The notes under the pieces were generated by a model, which saw only the letters and a program-made list of their open reading frames with translations, was not told the DNA's origin and did no database searches. The position numbers were made by a program, and so were the translations under genes. Shown here piece after piece: positions 11,858-23,169 of a stretch of DNA of 64,000 nucleotides; the first letter of the stretch is position 1, and every line of letters begins with the position of its first letter. Source of the DNA: Aegilops tauschii subsp. strangulata (Eukaryota; Streptophyta; Magnoliopsida; Poales; Poaceae); the NCBI RefSeq assembly GCF_002575655.3, contig NC_053037.3:505122544-505186543 (forward strand), in the 5' to 3' direction.

Positions 11858-13172
11858 TGAAAGTGCATTAAGTTGACTAAGGGGGGGGGGTGAATAGGCG
11901 ATTTTTATGAATTTTTCACTGAGGAATTTCAGGGTGAGGAAATTCCTAAGTGAAGAACTACTTGCAGCGGAATGAGTACTCAGATGCATACATGACATAA
12001 CATAAACATGGACATCATGATGAAATGAAAACAGACACAGAGTACAGGAAGCGTAAGCACATGATAAAACAGGATGAAGCAATTGAACGGAGGAAATTGA
12101 GAAAGTCTTTAGTCAAAGTCTTCAAACAGATATGAACAAGCACACAACACAATTATGAGGAAATGAAAGAGTTGAGGAAATAGAACCAGTAGGCTTGGTA
12201 AAGACAATGATTTGGTAGACCAGTTCCAACTGCTGTGACAGTTGTACGTCTGGTTGGAGCGGCTAGGTATTTAAACCTGAGGACACACAGTCCCGGACAC
12301 ACAGTCCTCACTGTATTCTCCTTGAGCTAAGGTCACACAGACCTCGCCCAATCACTCGTGGTAAGTCTTCAGGTGACTTCCAAACCTTCACAAACTCGGC
12401 CACTCGGCGATCCACAATTTCCTCTAGGATGCTCTAGACCATGACGCCTAACCGTCTGGAAGATGCACAGTCTTCAAAGGTAACAAGCATCGGATCCACG
12501 CAGGATCAATCTCTTCAGTGATGCTCAATCACTTTGAGTTTGTAGCTGTTGTGGTTTGGGTTTTCCTCACTTGATGATTTTCGCCCAAAGTCCTCAGAGG
12601 ATGGGATGCTCTCAAATGACAAGTGTCAGTTTCTCTCGGAGCAGCCAACCAGCTAGTGGTTGTAGCGGGCGGCTATTATAGCCTAGGGAGCAGCCCGACA
12701 TGATAAGACATAAATGCCCTTCAATGATATGACCGTTAGGTGGGTAGATATTTTGGGACAGCTGGCGCGTAGCACAGCAACAGTCAGAAATTTGACTATC
12801 AAATTCCTCAGGGCTATCATGTTCCTCACTTGTAGGCAATCCACAGTAGCGAATTCCTAACTCCTCAGCCAGAACAAATTCCTCACGCTTCATGTTCCTC
12901 GCATGAAATCATGTTCTTCATGCTTCATGCTCCTCACATGAAATCCAAGTCTTCAGGGTCACACCAATTTCTTCATTTTCAAAGTCTTCAGAAAGTCTTC
13001 AGAAATCCAAAGTCTTCAGTCGAAGACATTCATCTTTAGGGGTCAACTTTCTCTGTAAATATCAAACTCCTCATAGACTTATAGTCCTGTGTACACTCAC
13101 AAACTCATTAGTCCCTTAACCTATAAGTCTTCAATACACCAAAACCACTAAGGGGCACTAGATGCACTTACA
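11858..13172 (-). mobile_element. Copia-2 5' LTR
   Basis: Read on the minus strand this 1315-bp LTR starts TGTAAGTGCATCTAGTG at 13172 and ends TGCACTTTCA at 11858. It is rich in GAGGAA/GAAGA words. Its truncated partner is on the plus strand at 56531-57556, and the two differ at about 4% over some 430 compared bases. The promoter box reads TATAATAG here but TATAAATAG in the partner. It inserted in an Angela-like LTR with target duplication ACATC. Confidence 0.92.
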
Positions 13173-13177
13173 GATGT
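13173..13177. repeat. Target-site duplication of Copia-2, first copy
   Basis: GATGT here is ACATC on the minus strand. The second copy, ACATC, is at 57557-57561 just after the plus-strand Copia-2 LTR end. The copies are 44 kb apart and in opposite orientation. Confidence 0.88.
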
Positions 13178-13410
13178 GATCCCGTTCACCAAATGACAAT
13201 ACATGTCTATGGTTAGGAAACTTAACCATCTTTGATTAACGAGCTAGTCTAGTAGAGGCTTACTAGGGACACTGTGTTTTGTCTATGTACCCACACATGT
13301 ATCAAGTTTCCAGTTAATACAATTCTAGCATGTATAATAAACATTTATCATGATATAAGGAAATATAAAAATAACAACTTTATTATTGCCTCTACGGCAT
13401 ATTTCCTTCA
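13173..13410 (-). mobile_element. Angela/WIS-like Copia LTR (LTR-B), first 238 bp
   Basis: The minus strand reads TGAAGGAAATATGCCG at 13410, the known Angela/WIS/BARE-type LTR start, and runs to the Copia-2 insertion point at 13173. The rest of the LTR is at 57562-58133 on the plus strand. Confidence 0.88.
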
Positions 13411-14208
13411 CCTCTCCGGTCAGTAACCAATAGCGGAACCTGGACGCTCATATTGGCTCCTACATATTCTACGAAGATCTTTATCGGTCGAACCGTTATG
13501 ACAACATACGTTATTCCCTTTGTCTATCGGTATGTTACTTGCCCGAGTTTCGATCGTCAATACCTTCATACCTAGTTCAATCTCTTTACCGCCAAGTCTC
13601 TTTAATTTACTTGTTCCGTAATACACCATCCTATAACTAACTTATTAGTCACTTTGCTTGCAAGGCTTCTTATGATGTGTATTACCGAGAGGGCCCAGAG
13701 ATACCTCTCCGAAACTTAGAGTGACAAACCCTAATCTCGATCCATGCCAACCCAACAAACACCTTCAGAGATACCCGTAGAGCATCTTCATAATCACCCA
13801 GTTACGTTGTCACGTTTGATAGCACACAAGGCATTCCTCCGGTATCCGGGAGTTGCATAATCTCATAGTCGAAGGAATATGCATTTGACATGAAGAAAGC
13901 AATAGCAATAAAACTGAACAATCATAATGCTAAGATAACGGATGGGTCTTGTCCATCACATCATTCTCCTAATGATGTGATCCCGTTATCAAATGACAAC
14001 TCATGTCCATGGTTAGGAAACCTTAACCATCTTTGATCAACGAGCTAGTCAAGTAGAGGCTCACTAGGGACACAATGTTTGTCTATGTATTCACACATGT
14101 ATTTAGGTTTCCGATCAATACAATTCTAGCATGAATAATAAACATTTATCATGAATAAGGAAATATAAATAACAACTTTATTATTGCTTGTAGGGCATAT
14201 TTCCTTCA
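13411..14208 (-). mobile_element. Angela/WIS-like Copia LTR (LTR-A), first 798 bp
   Basis: A second copy of the same LTR starts TGAAGGAAATATGCCC at 14208 and stops at GACCGGAGAGG, where LTR-B begins directly. It therefore looks as if element B inserted in LTR-A. GGAGG at 14209-14213 (CCTCC on the minus strand) matches CCTCC at 61912-61916, after the LTR end at 61911, so these are the outer ends of one insertion split by the inversion. Confidence 0.85.
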
Positions 14209-14543
14209 GGAGGGAGAGGAGCAGCAGCCGACTCCAATGGAGATGGCGGATTCGGAATTGGATGAGGCGGAGCAGCCGGAGGAGGAGCTGGCGCCGGCTC
14301 CGGGCTTCAATATGGAGGACGTGGTGGCGGAGTGCACGTTTTCCGGATAACCCACAAGTATACGAGATCAATTGTAGCTTTTTTGATAAATAAGAGTGTC
14401 GAACCCAACGAGGAGCTAAAGGTAGATTTATATTCCCTTCAAGTTCTATCGACCACCGATACAACTCTACGCACACTTAACGTTTAATTTACCTAGAACA
14501 AGTATGAAACTAGAAGTACTTTGTAGGTGTAATGCTAGAACTA
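14209..14543 (-). mobile_element. GC-rich stretch and 3' end of an Athila-type LTR
   Basis: 14209-14350 is GC-rich and reads as acidic residues on the plus strand, but I recognise no protein. 14350-14538 read on the minus strand ends ATACTTGTGGGTTATC, the usual 3' end of Sabrina/WHAM-type (Athila) LTRs in wheat relatives. The boundary to the GC-rich stretch is an estimate. Confidence 0.45.
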
Positions 14544-14918
14544 TGTAGGATCTAAAGTAGGTCTAGAGGGGGGTGATTGGACTACTTGACCAAATAAAAA
14601 TCTAGCCTTTTCCCAATTTTAAGTGTTGGCAGATTTTAGCAACTAGTACAAGTCAAGCAATCAACCTACACATGCAATTCTAAGAGTATAGCAGCGGAAT
14701 GTAAAACATTGCACATGAAGGTAAAAGGAAGGGTTTGGAGAGGGCAAAGCAATGTAGACACGGAGATTTTTGGCGTGGTTCCGATAGGTGGTGCTATCGT
14801 ACTCCACGTTGATGGAGACTTCAACCCACGAAGGGTAACGGTTGCGCGAGTCCATGGAGGGCTCCCCACCATGAAGGGTACACGAAGAACCAACCTTGTC
14901 TATCCCACCATGGCCATC
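14544..14918 (-). mobile_element. LTR-R2, 3' terminal part, interrupted by a CACTA element
   Basis: The minus-strand LTR end is CCTACA at 14544, with a possible target duplication AACTA at 14539-14543. The sequence is a close paralogue of the complete solo LTR at 25454-27124. It stops at 14918 in GGCCATC, where the CACTA end begins, and resumes at 45742. Confidence 0.85.
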
Positions 14919-15392
14919 CACTACAAAAAAGACACATCCGTGACATTTTGGCCGAACGAATTTTTTTCCTGTCATACTTATGACACTTCTATGACGATAA
15001 TTGTGACAAAACCCGGTATCATCATAGATGTGGTGGGCTCCTACTTCTATGACAAAAAATCATGACATAAAATGGGCTTTTCGTCCTGGGCGGGCCGGAG
15101 ACGCAGCTGCATGACATTCTTTGGGCCGTCCATGACGGAAAAACCGTGGTAGAAGCGAGGGCGAGGAAAATTTCGACGAGTTCCCGGTTACGGTGGGTGG
15201 TCGGGGGCCGAGCGATGCACGTTTCTCTCGTACACGTATGCGCGTGTGTGCGAGGCATTGGGCTCTAACTGAACCCGAGCGAGGCGTCGCCTAACTGAAC
15301 CCGAGCGATTGCACTGCAGGCTACGCGTTACTGAACCCGAGCGATCGAGCGATTCCTTCGCTACTGCTGCTAACTGAAGCCGATCGAGGATG

Positions 15393-15845
15393 CCTTTGGA
15401 TGAACAGTGAGCGTTGCAGGGGGTTTGGATGAACAGTGAGCATTGCGGGGGGGGGGGGGGTTGGATGAACAGTGAGCGGTGGGGGATGGATGAACAGGAC
15501 CCCGTGGCGTTGCCTCTGGATGAACAGGACCCCGATCGATCGAGCCGGTTGGGGCTGGATGAACACGACCCCGTGGAGGGCTGGATGAATAGGACGACCC
15601 CGTGGAGGGCTGGATGAACAGTAGACGGTGGAGGGGTGGATGAACAGTAGCCCGTGGAGGGGTGGTTGAACAGGAGCCCGTGGAGAGGGGTGGTTGAACA
15701 GTAGCCGGTGGAGTAGCGCGCGGTGGAGGCTGGATGAACAGGAGCCCGTGGATGAACAGTCGCAGGTGGAGGCTGGAGGAGGTCGACGGTGGATGAACAA
15801 TAGCCCATGGAGGCTGGAGGAGGTCAACGGTGGAGATGAATAGTA
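15393..15845 (+). repeat. Left subterminal array with the word TGGATGAACAG
   Basis: About fifteen copies of TGGATGAACAG and close variants occur at spacings of 25-50 bp, each followed by GC-rich words such as CCCCGTGGAGGG. CACTA transposases bind short repeated words near the ends, so this is a candidate binding region. Long minus-strand ORFs over this block come from its lack of stops. Confidence 0.8.
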
Positions 15846-15858
15846 TCGCGTGGAGTCC

Positions 15859-16120
15859 CGTTTTGCGGTACGCCACACCCCTCCTAATGAACAGGACCCC
15901 CGTTTCGACCGTAGCGCTCCAACACAAGTCTGTTTCGTCCGTTTTGCGGTACGCCACACCCCTCCCGATCAACAAGACCCCGTTTTGACCGTAGGAGGTC
16001 CAACACAAGTCTGTTTCCTCTGTTTTGCGGTACGCCAGACCCCTCCCGATGAACAGGATCCCGTTTTGAACGTGGCCGGTCGAACACAAGGGCGTTTCCT
16101 CCATTCTGCGGTACGCCAGG
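15859..16120 (+). repeat. 81-bp tandem repeat, three units and a partial one
   Basis: Units start at 15859, 15940, 16021 and 16102 with GTTTTGCGGTACGCCA and run into CCCCTCCCGATGAACAGGA. The exact 81-bp period and the shared TGAACAG word link it to the array to the left. Confidence 0.88.
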
Positions 16121-16469
16121 CCTCGTTTCCATCGCCTGTTCCGCCCAAGCCCTCCCGATGAACACGATGACGCATTCCGTTCCGACCCACACGGTTGGCT
16201 CCCCATGAACACGACGACGACGTTGTTTCTCCGTTCCGACCCAGCCATGTACACGAGTCCTGGCCGTACGTATGCGCGAGTAGGCGTTCGAGACCCCGCC
16301 CGTATGTACGTACGTGGCCGTATTTTCTTTCTTGCACACTGGCCGCTGTACGTACGTGTACATGCTACGTGCGCGCCTCTACTACGACACGTGCGCGCCT
16401 CTACATCCACCAGTATGTACGTACACGTTCGCGACCAGAATGACAACGCTACGTACACTTCGACGAGGT

Positions 16470-18205
16470 GGGTCCCGACTGTCAGGCACTTCCTTGCGTG
16501 CGAAGATGTAGCTGGTGGGTCCCAGCAGTCAGGCGGGCGAATCATTTTTTTTGCCCGGACGCACTTCCTTGTGTGCGAAGGTGTAGCTGGTGGGTCCCAG
16601 CAGTCAGGGGGGAAACGTTTTTTTCGTGAAATACGGTGGCCCGTCCGGTGGGTCCCTGCTGTCAGGTGGAGGAATAATTATTTTGCGCGTAATAAGGAGG
16701 CACTTCCTGGCGGCTGCCGTGGACCCAGCTGTCAACCTCTCCACGTATAGTCCACGTCCGATGGAAGTCGTTCCTTGACCACGTTGACCACGCCGCGCCG
16801 AGAGCACCACGGCGGTGGACGACGGCGAGGCCTAGGAAGGGGACAACGCGTAGCTGGGGAAGACGCGACAGTGGATGCCCACGCGGAGAGGAGTACGAGG
16901 GTTCACTGGTTCGGCTGCGGTGTGAGGCTGCCGTCGCCGCAGAATAACAGGGGGTGTGGGTGAGTAGAGGGATGGCCTGGCCAGCGGTGGGAGTAGTATG
17001 GGGGTGGTGAGGCCTCCGCGGCAGCACAGCCGGCCACGGGAGGCAGGAGCAGGCGGCACGACCGGCGCTGCTTTGGGCGGCTGGAGCAAGAAGACCAGAG
17101 GTTGAAGAAGCACTATGGCCGTTGGATGGTCATCATACGGTCACTGGAGTATTGACTAAGTTGACAAAGCCCTCCATCCCTGTCAACTTAGTAGGCCTAC
17201 AAGTCAGCCACCCACTATGGTGGGTCCCAGCTAGCAGGGGGTATTCATTTTTTGTGCGTACTAATAAGGAGACACTTCCTTGCGTGCGAAGATATAGCTG
17301 GTGGGTCTGACCTGTTAGCGGGGGGAATGTTTTTTTCCACGAAATACAGAGGCCCTTTCGGTGGGTCCCAGATGTTAGCTGGAGGAATCATTATTTTGCG
17401 CGTAATAAGGAGGCATTTCCTTGTGTGCGGCCGTGGACCCAGCTGTCAGCCTCTCCACGTACAGTCCACGTCCGATAGAAGTCGTTCCTTGACCACGTTG
17501 AACACGCCGCGCCGAGAGCCCCAGGGCGGTGGACGATGGCGAGGCCTAGGAAGGGGACGACGCGGAGCCGGGGAAGACGCGGCAGTGGATGCCCATGCGG
17601 AGTGGAGTACGAGGGTTCACTGGTTCGGCTGCGGTGTGAGGCTGCCGTCGCCGCAGGGCCTGGCTAGCGGTGGGAGTAGTAGGGGGCGGTGAGGCCTCAA
17701 CGGCAGCACAGCCGGCCACTGGAGGCAGGAGTAGGCGGTCTCGCCGACGCTGGTTTGGGCGGCTGGTGCAAGAAGAGCAGCACTTGAAGAAGCAGCAGGA
17801 CCGTTCGATTCAAATCCAACGGTTACTGCTGCTACAATCGTTTGTTGACTAAGTTGACAAGCCCTGCGTACGCGTCAACTTAGTAGGCCCACAGGTCAGC
17901 CTCCCAACCGGTGCGCCCCAGATGTCAGTGGGAGGAATCATTTTTTTCGCGTAATAAGGAGGCAGTTGATTGCGTGCGGCCATGCCAGTGGAGGGAGTAT
18001 GGTGGGCCGGGAAAGCCTGCGCGGCATCACAGCGGGCCACAAGAGGAGGGAGCAGGCAGTCCCGCCGGCGCTATTTTAGGCGGCTGGAGCAGGAAGATCA
18101 GAGATTGAAGAAGCACGTCGGCCGTTGGATGAACATCCAACAGTCACTGCTGCTAGAATCGTGTGTTGACTGACAAAGCCTTGCGTAAACAAGTCAGCCT
18201 CGAAA
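16470..18205 (+). repeat. Three diverged long repeats of the CACTA left arm
   Basis: Blocks of about 740, 690 and 300 bp (starting near 16470, 17216 and 17906) share GGTGGGTCCCAG, then GCGTAATAAGGAGGCA, then a GC-rich part (CCGCGCCGAGAG, GGTTCGGCTGCGGTGTGAG). Each ends with GTTGACTAAGTTGACAA or a variant and AGTCAGCC. They are successive duplications; the third lacks most of the GC-rich middle. No gene is assigned. Confidence 0.75.
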
Positions 18206-19825
18206 TCTGTGGCGTGTACAACCCATTTGCTATTATTTTTACTCATTTTCTAATTCATATGGAATTTATTGCAGCCCGTTTTTCATTTTTAGAATTGCTG
18301 CCCATTTTCTGGTCAGTACTAGGGTTAAAAAATTAACTAAATATGTGCGAAATTTTGAAAATTCGCAAATTTTGGCTGGGGAACAAAATATTCTTAATCC
18401 GAAAATTAGTAGCCATACTAAAACAAATTTAAAAATAAATTAGTAATATGTCATGTTAAATCCAATGAAATAATATAAAATATCAGTGAAGAACAAAAAC
18501 AAAAAAGAAACTAATATCCCATTTGCTATAATTTTTTTGGAATTTTCAACCCCTTTGATATTACTTTTAACAGACACTGACCATACTCTTTGGCCAGGCC
18601 GGAATGCATCCCTCCTCGTCTTGAAAGATTTGCAGCCCAGTAAGTCGAAGAAAACAAACAGGCCTAGCTTGGGTATTCTTTAAAAAGAAATACTGGGCTA
18701 CCTATTTTCCCAAAGAAAAACCTGCTGGGCTGGTCATGTTGTTAGACGGGCCACAGAGACCGCACAACCCAGTTTATAGCCTGCTCCTCCGAATTACTAC
18801 TCAAAAAAAAATTGTACAATTCTGTCGTTAATTGACTCTACGTTAAAAATGATGTGGGTCCCCGATATCAGCAGGGTGGATTAGATTAAAAAACGAGGGG
18901 TGCATCTGAGTAGTAAAAGAGGCGCTTGCTTGTGTCGGGAGTGGACCTGGTGGGTCCGTACTGTCATACTCACAACTACAGTTCTCTCCCGATTCAGTAT
19001 GTAGATAGGGACCGTTTCGAAAAAAACTATGTTGACAGGGCCGGACGGCGGCGCCGCGGCGAGCGCACCAAGGCGGAGGATAAAGTGCTGTCGCCAATGT
19101 GCTGGGCTGGGTTGGACATTCTTATTGAAAAATAAAAATGGACCGGAATTATTTACGATGTTGACTACGATTTGCATGGGTCCGCTAGTTGCAGGAAGAA
19201 AATGCTGGGAGAAAGAAGACCGGTCGCTATCTTTGCCTAAGAATAATATCAACTTAATGTAACGACACTATCATAGGAAATAATATCCTCCTGTTAAATC
19301 ATGAATTTAAAGGACTGGTGCATGTGCATTTAGCTTTATTTATTTATTTACTTATTTATGTTTAGGGGACCATGAGCATGTACCTGGGTCGGATTCATGT
19401 GAGAGCCTCCCTTCCAGTTAATTATGGGCTCCTCTATTGGGCCATCATCAGTGGGTTGCATGTTATCAACAAGTGGAAAATGTGTTCCGTACGAAAAAGT
19501 ATGCGTTACGTACGGTACGGGGCACTAAGGATCGAACCGTGCAACGACTTCCAAAACATTGTGTTTGTCGTTCTAACAACACATTTATTCAACCAACAAA
19601 CGAAATATACTACTGATTGTACATTGAAAACAACAGCAGCAGCAACCAGGGCTGGGGGTGCAACAGAAGCAGTAAGCAGGCCAGAAGAGTGAAGACGCAG
19701 CTCTCTCTTCCAAACCAAACATCAGCCATTATTACAAAAGGGCTACCAAAAAAGTACAAGTGTATGCATCAAACTAAATAAAGATCCTACTACACCAAGT
19801 GTACGCATCTAACTAACTGGCTCAG
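18206..19825. other. AT-rich interior of the CACTA, no gene recognised
   Basis: The first part is AT-rich with short poly-A runs. 18850-19250 repeats GGTGGGTCC words of the left arm. 19330-19825 has only short ORFs without recognised domains. Confidence 0.5.
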
Positions 19826-21257
19826 TTAGACGTTACTATTTATTAAGCTATGGAGATTGGCTGACGGCTTGAACCAGATGGGTGCCTGACGGGGGAAACT
19901 CCAGCCAGCAGGTCGAAGTCTGATACTTGCGACCCTCTCTCCTACTTTGGGCTGCAGAGCGTGGCGGCACATATCAGGGTATGGTGCATGCAGAGACGTA
20001 TGGTATGCTGTGTACACACAGTTTTGCCTGATGAACGAAACCGCGAACCCATCATGATCCTTACCGTCGGTTATCTCTTGGTTAATCGGATAATTCAGTC
20101 CGACAAACAGAGAGCGTGTACCAAGGCTACTTACCAGCCTCCAGTCGAAAATTCCTGAAGGCCCAGAGAAGCTGGGATCCTGCTCAAAGACCTTGCAGTG
20201 ACTGTGATTGTATTCCGCGAAACAACACGTCTGGTACGTGCGAACGATCATCAATCGTTCGCCGTCGTCTGATCGAGCCAGGAACCACCTGAAACTGCCA
20301 TGTCGCTTTTCTTTGAAAGGTTCAGGGATTAGGAAGGGTAGGGACACCAGGTGGCCTACGACATCATATCAAGTTGGAGTCAAATAAAAAAGGGCTCTTG
20401 ATGTAGTCAATCTTAAGAACAGCATGTTATGAGCATGAATATTTTTTCAGTAAATGTTGACAGTAATATAAGCAAGCCATCATGATATCATAGGAAAGTA
20501 ACATACTGCTGTAACAGCTGATTGTAGTGATGACTGGAGTAGGCCAGCAATACGTCCAGCCATAGAAGGAGTCGACAGCGTAAATGAAGCCCTTGTGTTC
20601 AATGGCATCAGAGAACCATGGAGGATGTATGATCCTGCGATGGACGTGCAGATTTATCCACTTACCGCAGTGACCTGTCAGATAGGCGAGACCGCGGTTG
20701 AAGAACGCATTTAGCCTGAAGTCTTTATAATTCGCAGATCTTGTGGACACTTGGCAGATTACAACCTTGAGCAAATCAAACTTAGTATCATGTTGGCTAC
20801 TGTAAGATTCCGAGTATTCTGGGCCGCGGTGCCAAAGCAGTGCAGTGTTAATCGAAGGAAGGGGGATCAATCGCCGGGTGTAGACCTCCACGAGCATCCA
20901 GCTGCCGCGACCATCGACGAGCACCATCCAAGACGTGTTCATGCCGACCCAGTACATACCGTTAATGTAGTTGAGGGTGACGGGGATTGGATCGCAGTCA
21001 AGGGGGTTGATGCTCGCCACCCTACGATCGTTATGCTGCGTGACATGCCGTTTCTGAAGATCAGGTGGCATCAGCAAGCAAGGAGCTGGCTTAAAAAGCT
21101 CAAGCCTGAGGACTTTGAGTAAACGGTACAACCCCGACGAGCACGCGGCGAGCGGCATGGTACTGAGATTGTCCACACGTGAAACAATGAGGTTGATTAC
21201 CTCTATGGGGAGCGAATTCCAGCCACTCTTTCGGCGAACGCTGCTCGGTTCTGCCAT
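19826..21257 (-). CDS. F-box/DUF295 protein, two exons, apparently intact
   Basis: Exon 1 is 21257-20507 and exon 2 is 20355-19826 on the minus strand. The intron 20506-20356 (151 bp) has GTATGT and TAG ends, and the phases fit, giving 426 residues. The N terminus has an F-box-like segment (WNSLPIEVINLIVSRV, residues 13-28). The middle has DUF295 landmarks (a Trp-rich strand followed by VDGRG and YTRRLIPLPS), and exon 2 has WFLARSDDGERLMIVRTY and SLGTRSLFVGLNYP. DUF295 F-box proteins are thought to be substrate receptors of SCF ubiquitin ligases. The start ACAATGGCA is well placed. Length and domain order fit the family. It sits inside the CACTA, so it is probably captured; expression is unknown. 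Confidence 0.8.
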
Positions 21258-22160
21258 TGTTAGTGGTTGGGTTTCAGACGAGGGGGAGGCGCCTTAGCGG
21301 GGATGGAAGATTGGATGATATTATGTGCGGACAAAGATGGAGAAGCGAATATGTGATGCGGGAAGTGGACAGCTGATGATGACTACAACACGCCGCTTGA
21401 CTTACGAGACACATACCAGCAGGGTAGGGTCATATCGATGCCAGACAACTTGCTTGAGTGATCACAGTACTGGTACTCCCTACAGTACCTACTACTATGC
21501 CCTAACTTGCTTGAGTAGAGTAGTAGAGTAGGACTCTGCTCTACTACTAGCACCGGAGGAGTAGTATATTCTAATGTAAAATAGTTACAAACTTCAATGC
21601 CCGAGCATGGAACGACTACGAACCGTGCTAACTCCAATCCCCAGCAAATGTTCGCTGGGAGACATGGCAGTTGCAAACGCCCGCGACGCAGTTACAGTAC
21701 GTGTGTATGGCTTAAAAACAGGCCACCGTCGGATGGAAATCTGATGGTTACGTGGGATTTGCCAGGATTGAGCTCGTGCCGAACAATCGCCAGATATCAT
21801 TAGTAAAAAAAGGTTAAAACACCCGGGGCAATAACTTGCACCGGCTGACCACTAACAATGATAACATCCCGTCAAAAAAAAAGATACTAACATAGTTGTA
21901 AAATGGTCAAAGACCGTGTCTACGTGGTGTTTGGAATTATATGCAAAAAAATTAGCAAGATGCCCGTGCATTGCACGGAACACCATCATCACCAACTCGG
22001 TTTTTTCTCTACTCATACTCCTATAAAAGACTCAGTTGGTGATGATGGAGGCGAGGAGGCGTGTTCAGCCGGGCGTGCAGCGGATGGGATTTGTTATAAA
22101 AAACAAAGAAGAGTAGTAGAGATAGAGATAAGAGTAGAGATAGAGACTTAGGGAGGAGCA
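21258..22160. other. Intergenic, with a fragment of the foldback family
   Basis: No gene is seen. From about 21950 the sequence TTAGCAAGATGCCCGTGC and the following CACCATCATCACCAACTC repeat the ends and centre of the foldback element at 37733-38164, so a short derivative lies here. Confidence 0.5.
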
Positions 22161-22164
22161 CCAT

Positions 22165-23169
22165 TTACTGCTTCGTGTGCTACTCATGCGCTCCATTCGG
22201 CGGCCGCAACGTCCCCTACAGCCACTCCCTCCTGCGCTCCATTCGGTGGGCGCTGTTGAAATTTGGGGAGCGCACTGTCGCGACTGCTGGCAGCCACCAC
22301 TTCACCGACGACGACTTCTTCCCCGACCTCGGCAGCCTCTTCCTCAACGACATGGGCGACAACCTCAACGCCAACGGTGCTGCTCCCATTGCACCATATG
22401 TGTTTATGTCCTTCCTGTTCGAAATCGTGGTAGAATTCATGTTTCTACTTTGTATCCTACTAGATTATATCTGTTCATCTACTATGCTAGTCCACATGAT
22501 TAGTTTAATCTCTGTTATAGCCGTCATGATTTATTTTGTGCTTATTTGGATTAAATCTCGTAGTAACTTGCTCATATATTCAACTGGCGCAACGTCCCCT
22601 ACAGCCACTCCCATTTCATGGATGGCCTGGTCGATGCCTCCAAGGAGCCCTTCGTCTACTGCTATGAGTGCCCGATGCCGTTTTAGGGCTCGCCGACGGA
22701 CATCGTGCATCACCTCACGGATGCGTGCAGCGGTCACTACTAGCCCTTGGCGGAGAACATCAAGTACGAGATGTGCTACCCATTCACCATGTCGGAGTCG
22801 CTGGAGGATCACCGCCGCCTGCTAGTCTCGGAGGAGGACGACAGCGTCTTCTTCTTCATCGTGGGCACCGGCAAGGCCAGTGCAGGCCGCTGCCCCGTCT
22901 CTGCAGTGTGCATCAGGGGCGACGCCGCTGACGCTGACACTGACATAAGGCCAATGTACGGGTGTGTGCTCACTGTTACTACCCCTCAGAGGTACGTGGG
23001 CGGCGACACCGGCTCCATCATGCTGACTAGGACTGTGCAGAGCTGGGACCTTCCCGCCGATGTGGACATGGAAGATGCATGGTATGATTTACCCCGCAAC
23101 ACGGTGCACGAGGACTCCAAGGAGGTTCACCTGGACATATGCATTACCAAGTTAAATGTTGATCATTAG
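22165..23169 (+). pseudogene. SINA-like (SIAH-type) E3 ubiquitin ligase fragment, interrupted
   Basis: From 22588 one plus-strand frame reads the C-terminal half of a SINA-like protein: VPYSHSHFM and CYECPMPF of the second zinc-finger region, GSPTDIVHHLTDAC, then a C-terminal part with DHRRLLVSEEDDSVFFFIVG and EVHLDICITKLN, ending at 23169. Two in-frame TAGs (near 22684 and 22738) break it. The RING domain is missing. An earlier piece (CAPFGGRNVPYSHS, 22180-22230) is separated by about 360 bp of foreign sequence, and a 25-bp direct repeat (22205-22229, 22588-22612) flanks that insert. SINA ligases ubiquitinate target proteins; this copy is unlikely to work. Confidence 0.7.

Noticed and set aside
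15188..16545. Long minus-strand ORFs (up to 391 aa) in the CACTA left arm
   Set aside because: They overlap the TGGATGAACAG array and 81-bp repeats in several frames and translate to low-complexity repeats; the openness comes from repeat composition.
22175..22825. 216-aa plus-strand ORF as an intact gene
   Set aside because: It runs out of the SINA-like frame through an AT-rich insert and then into the wrong frame of the pseudogene.
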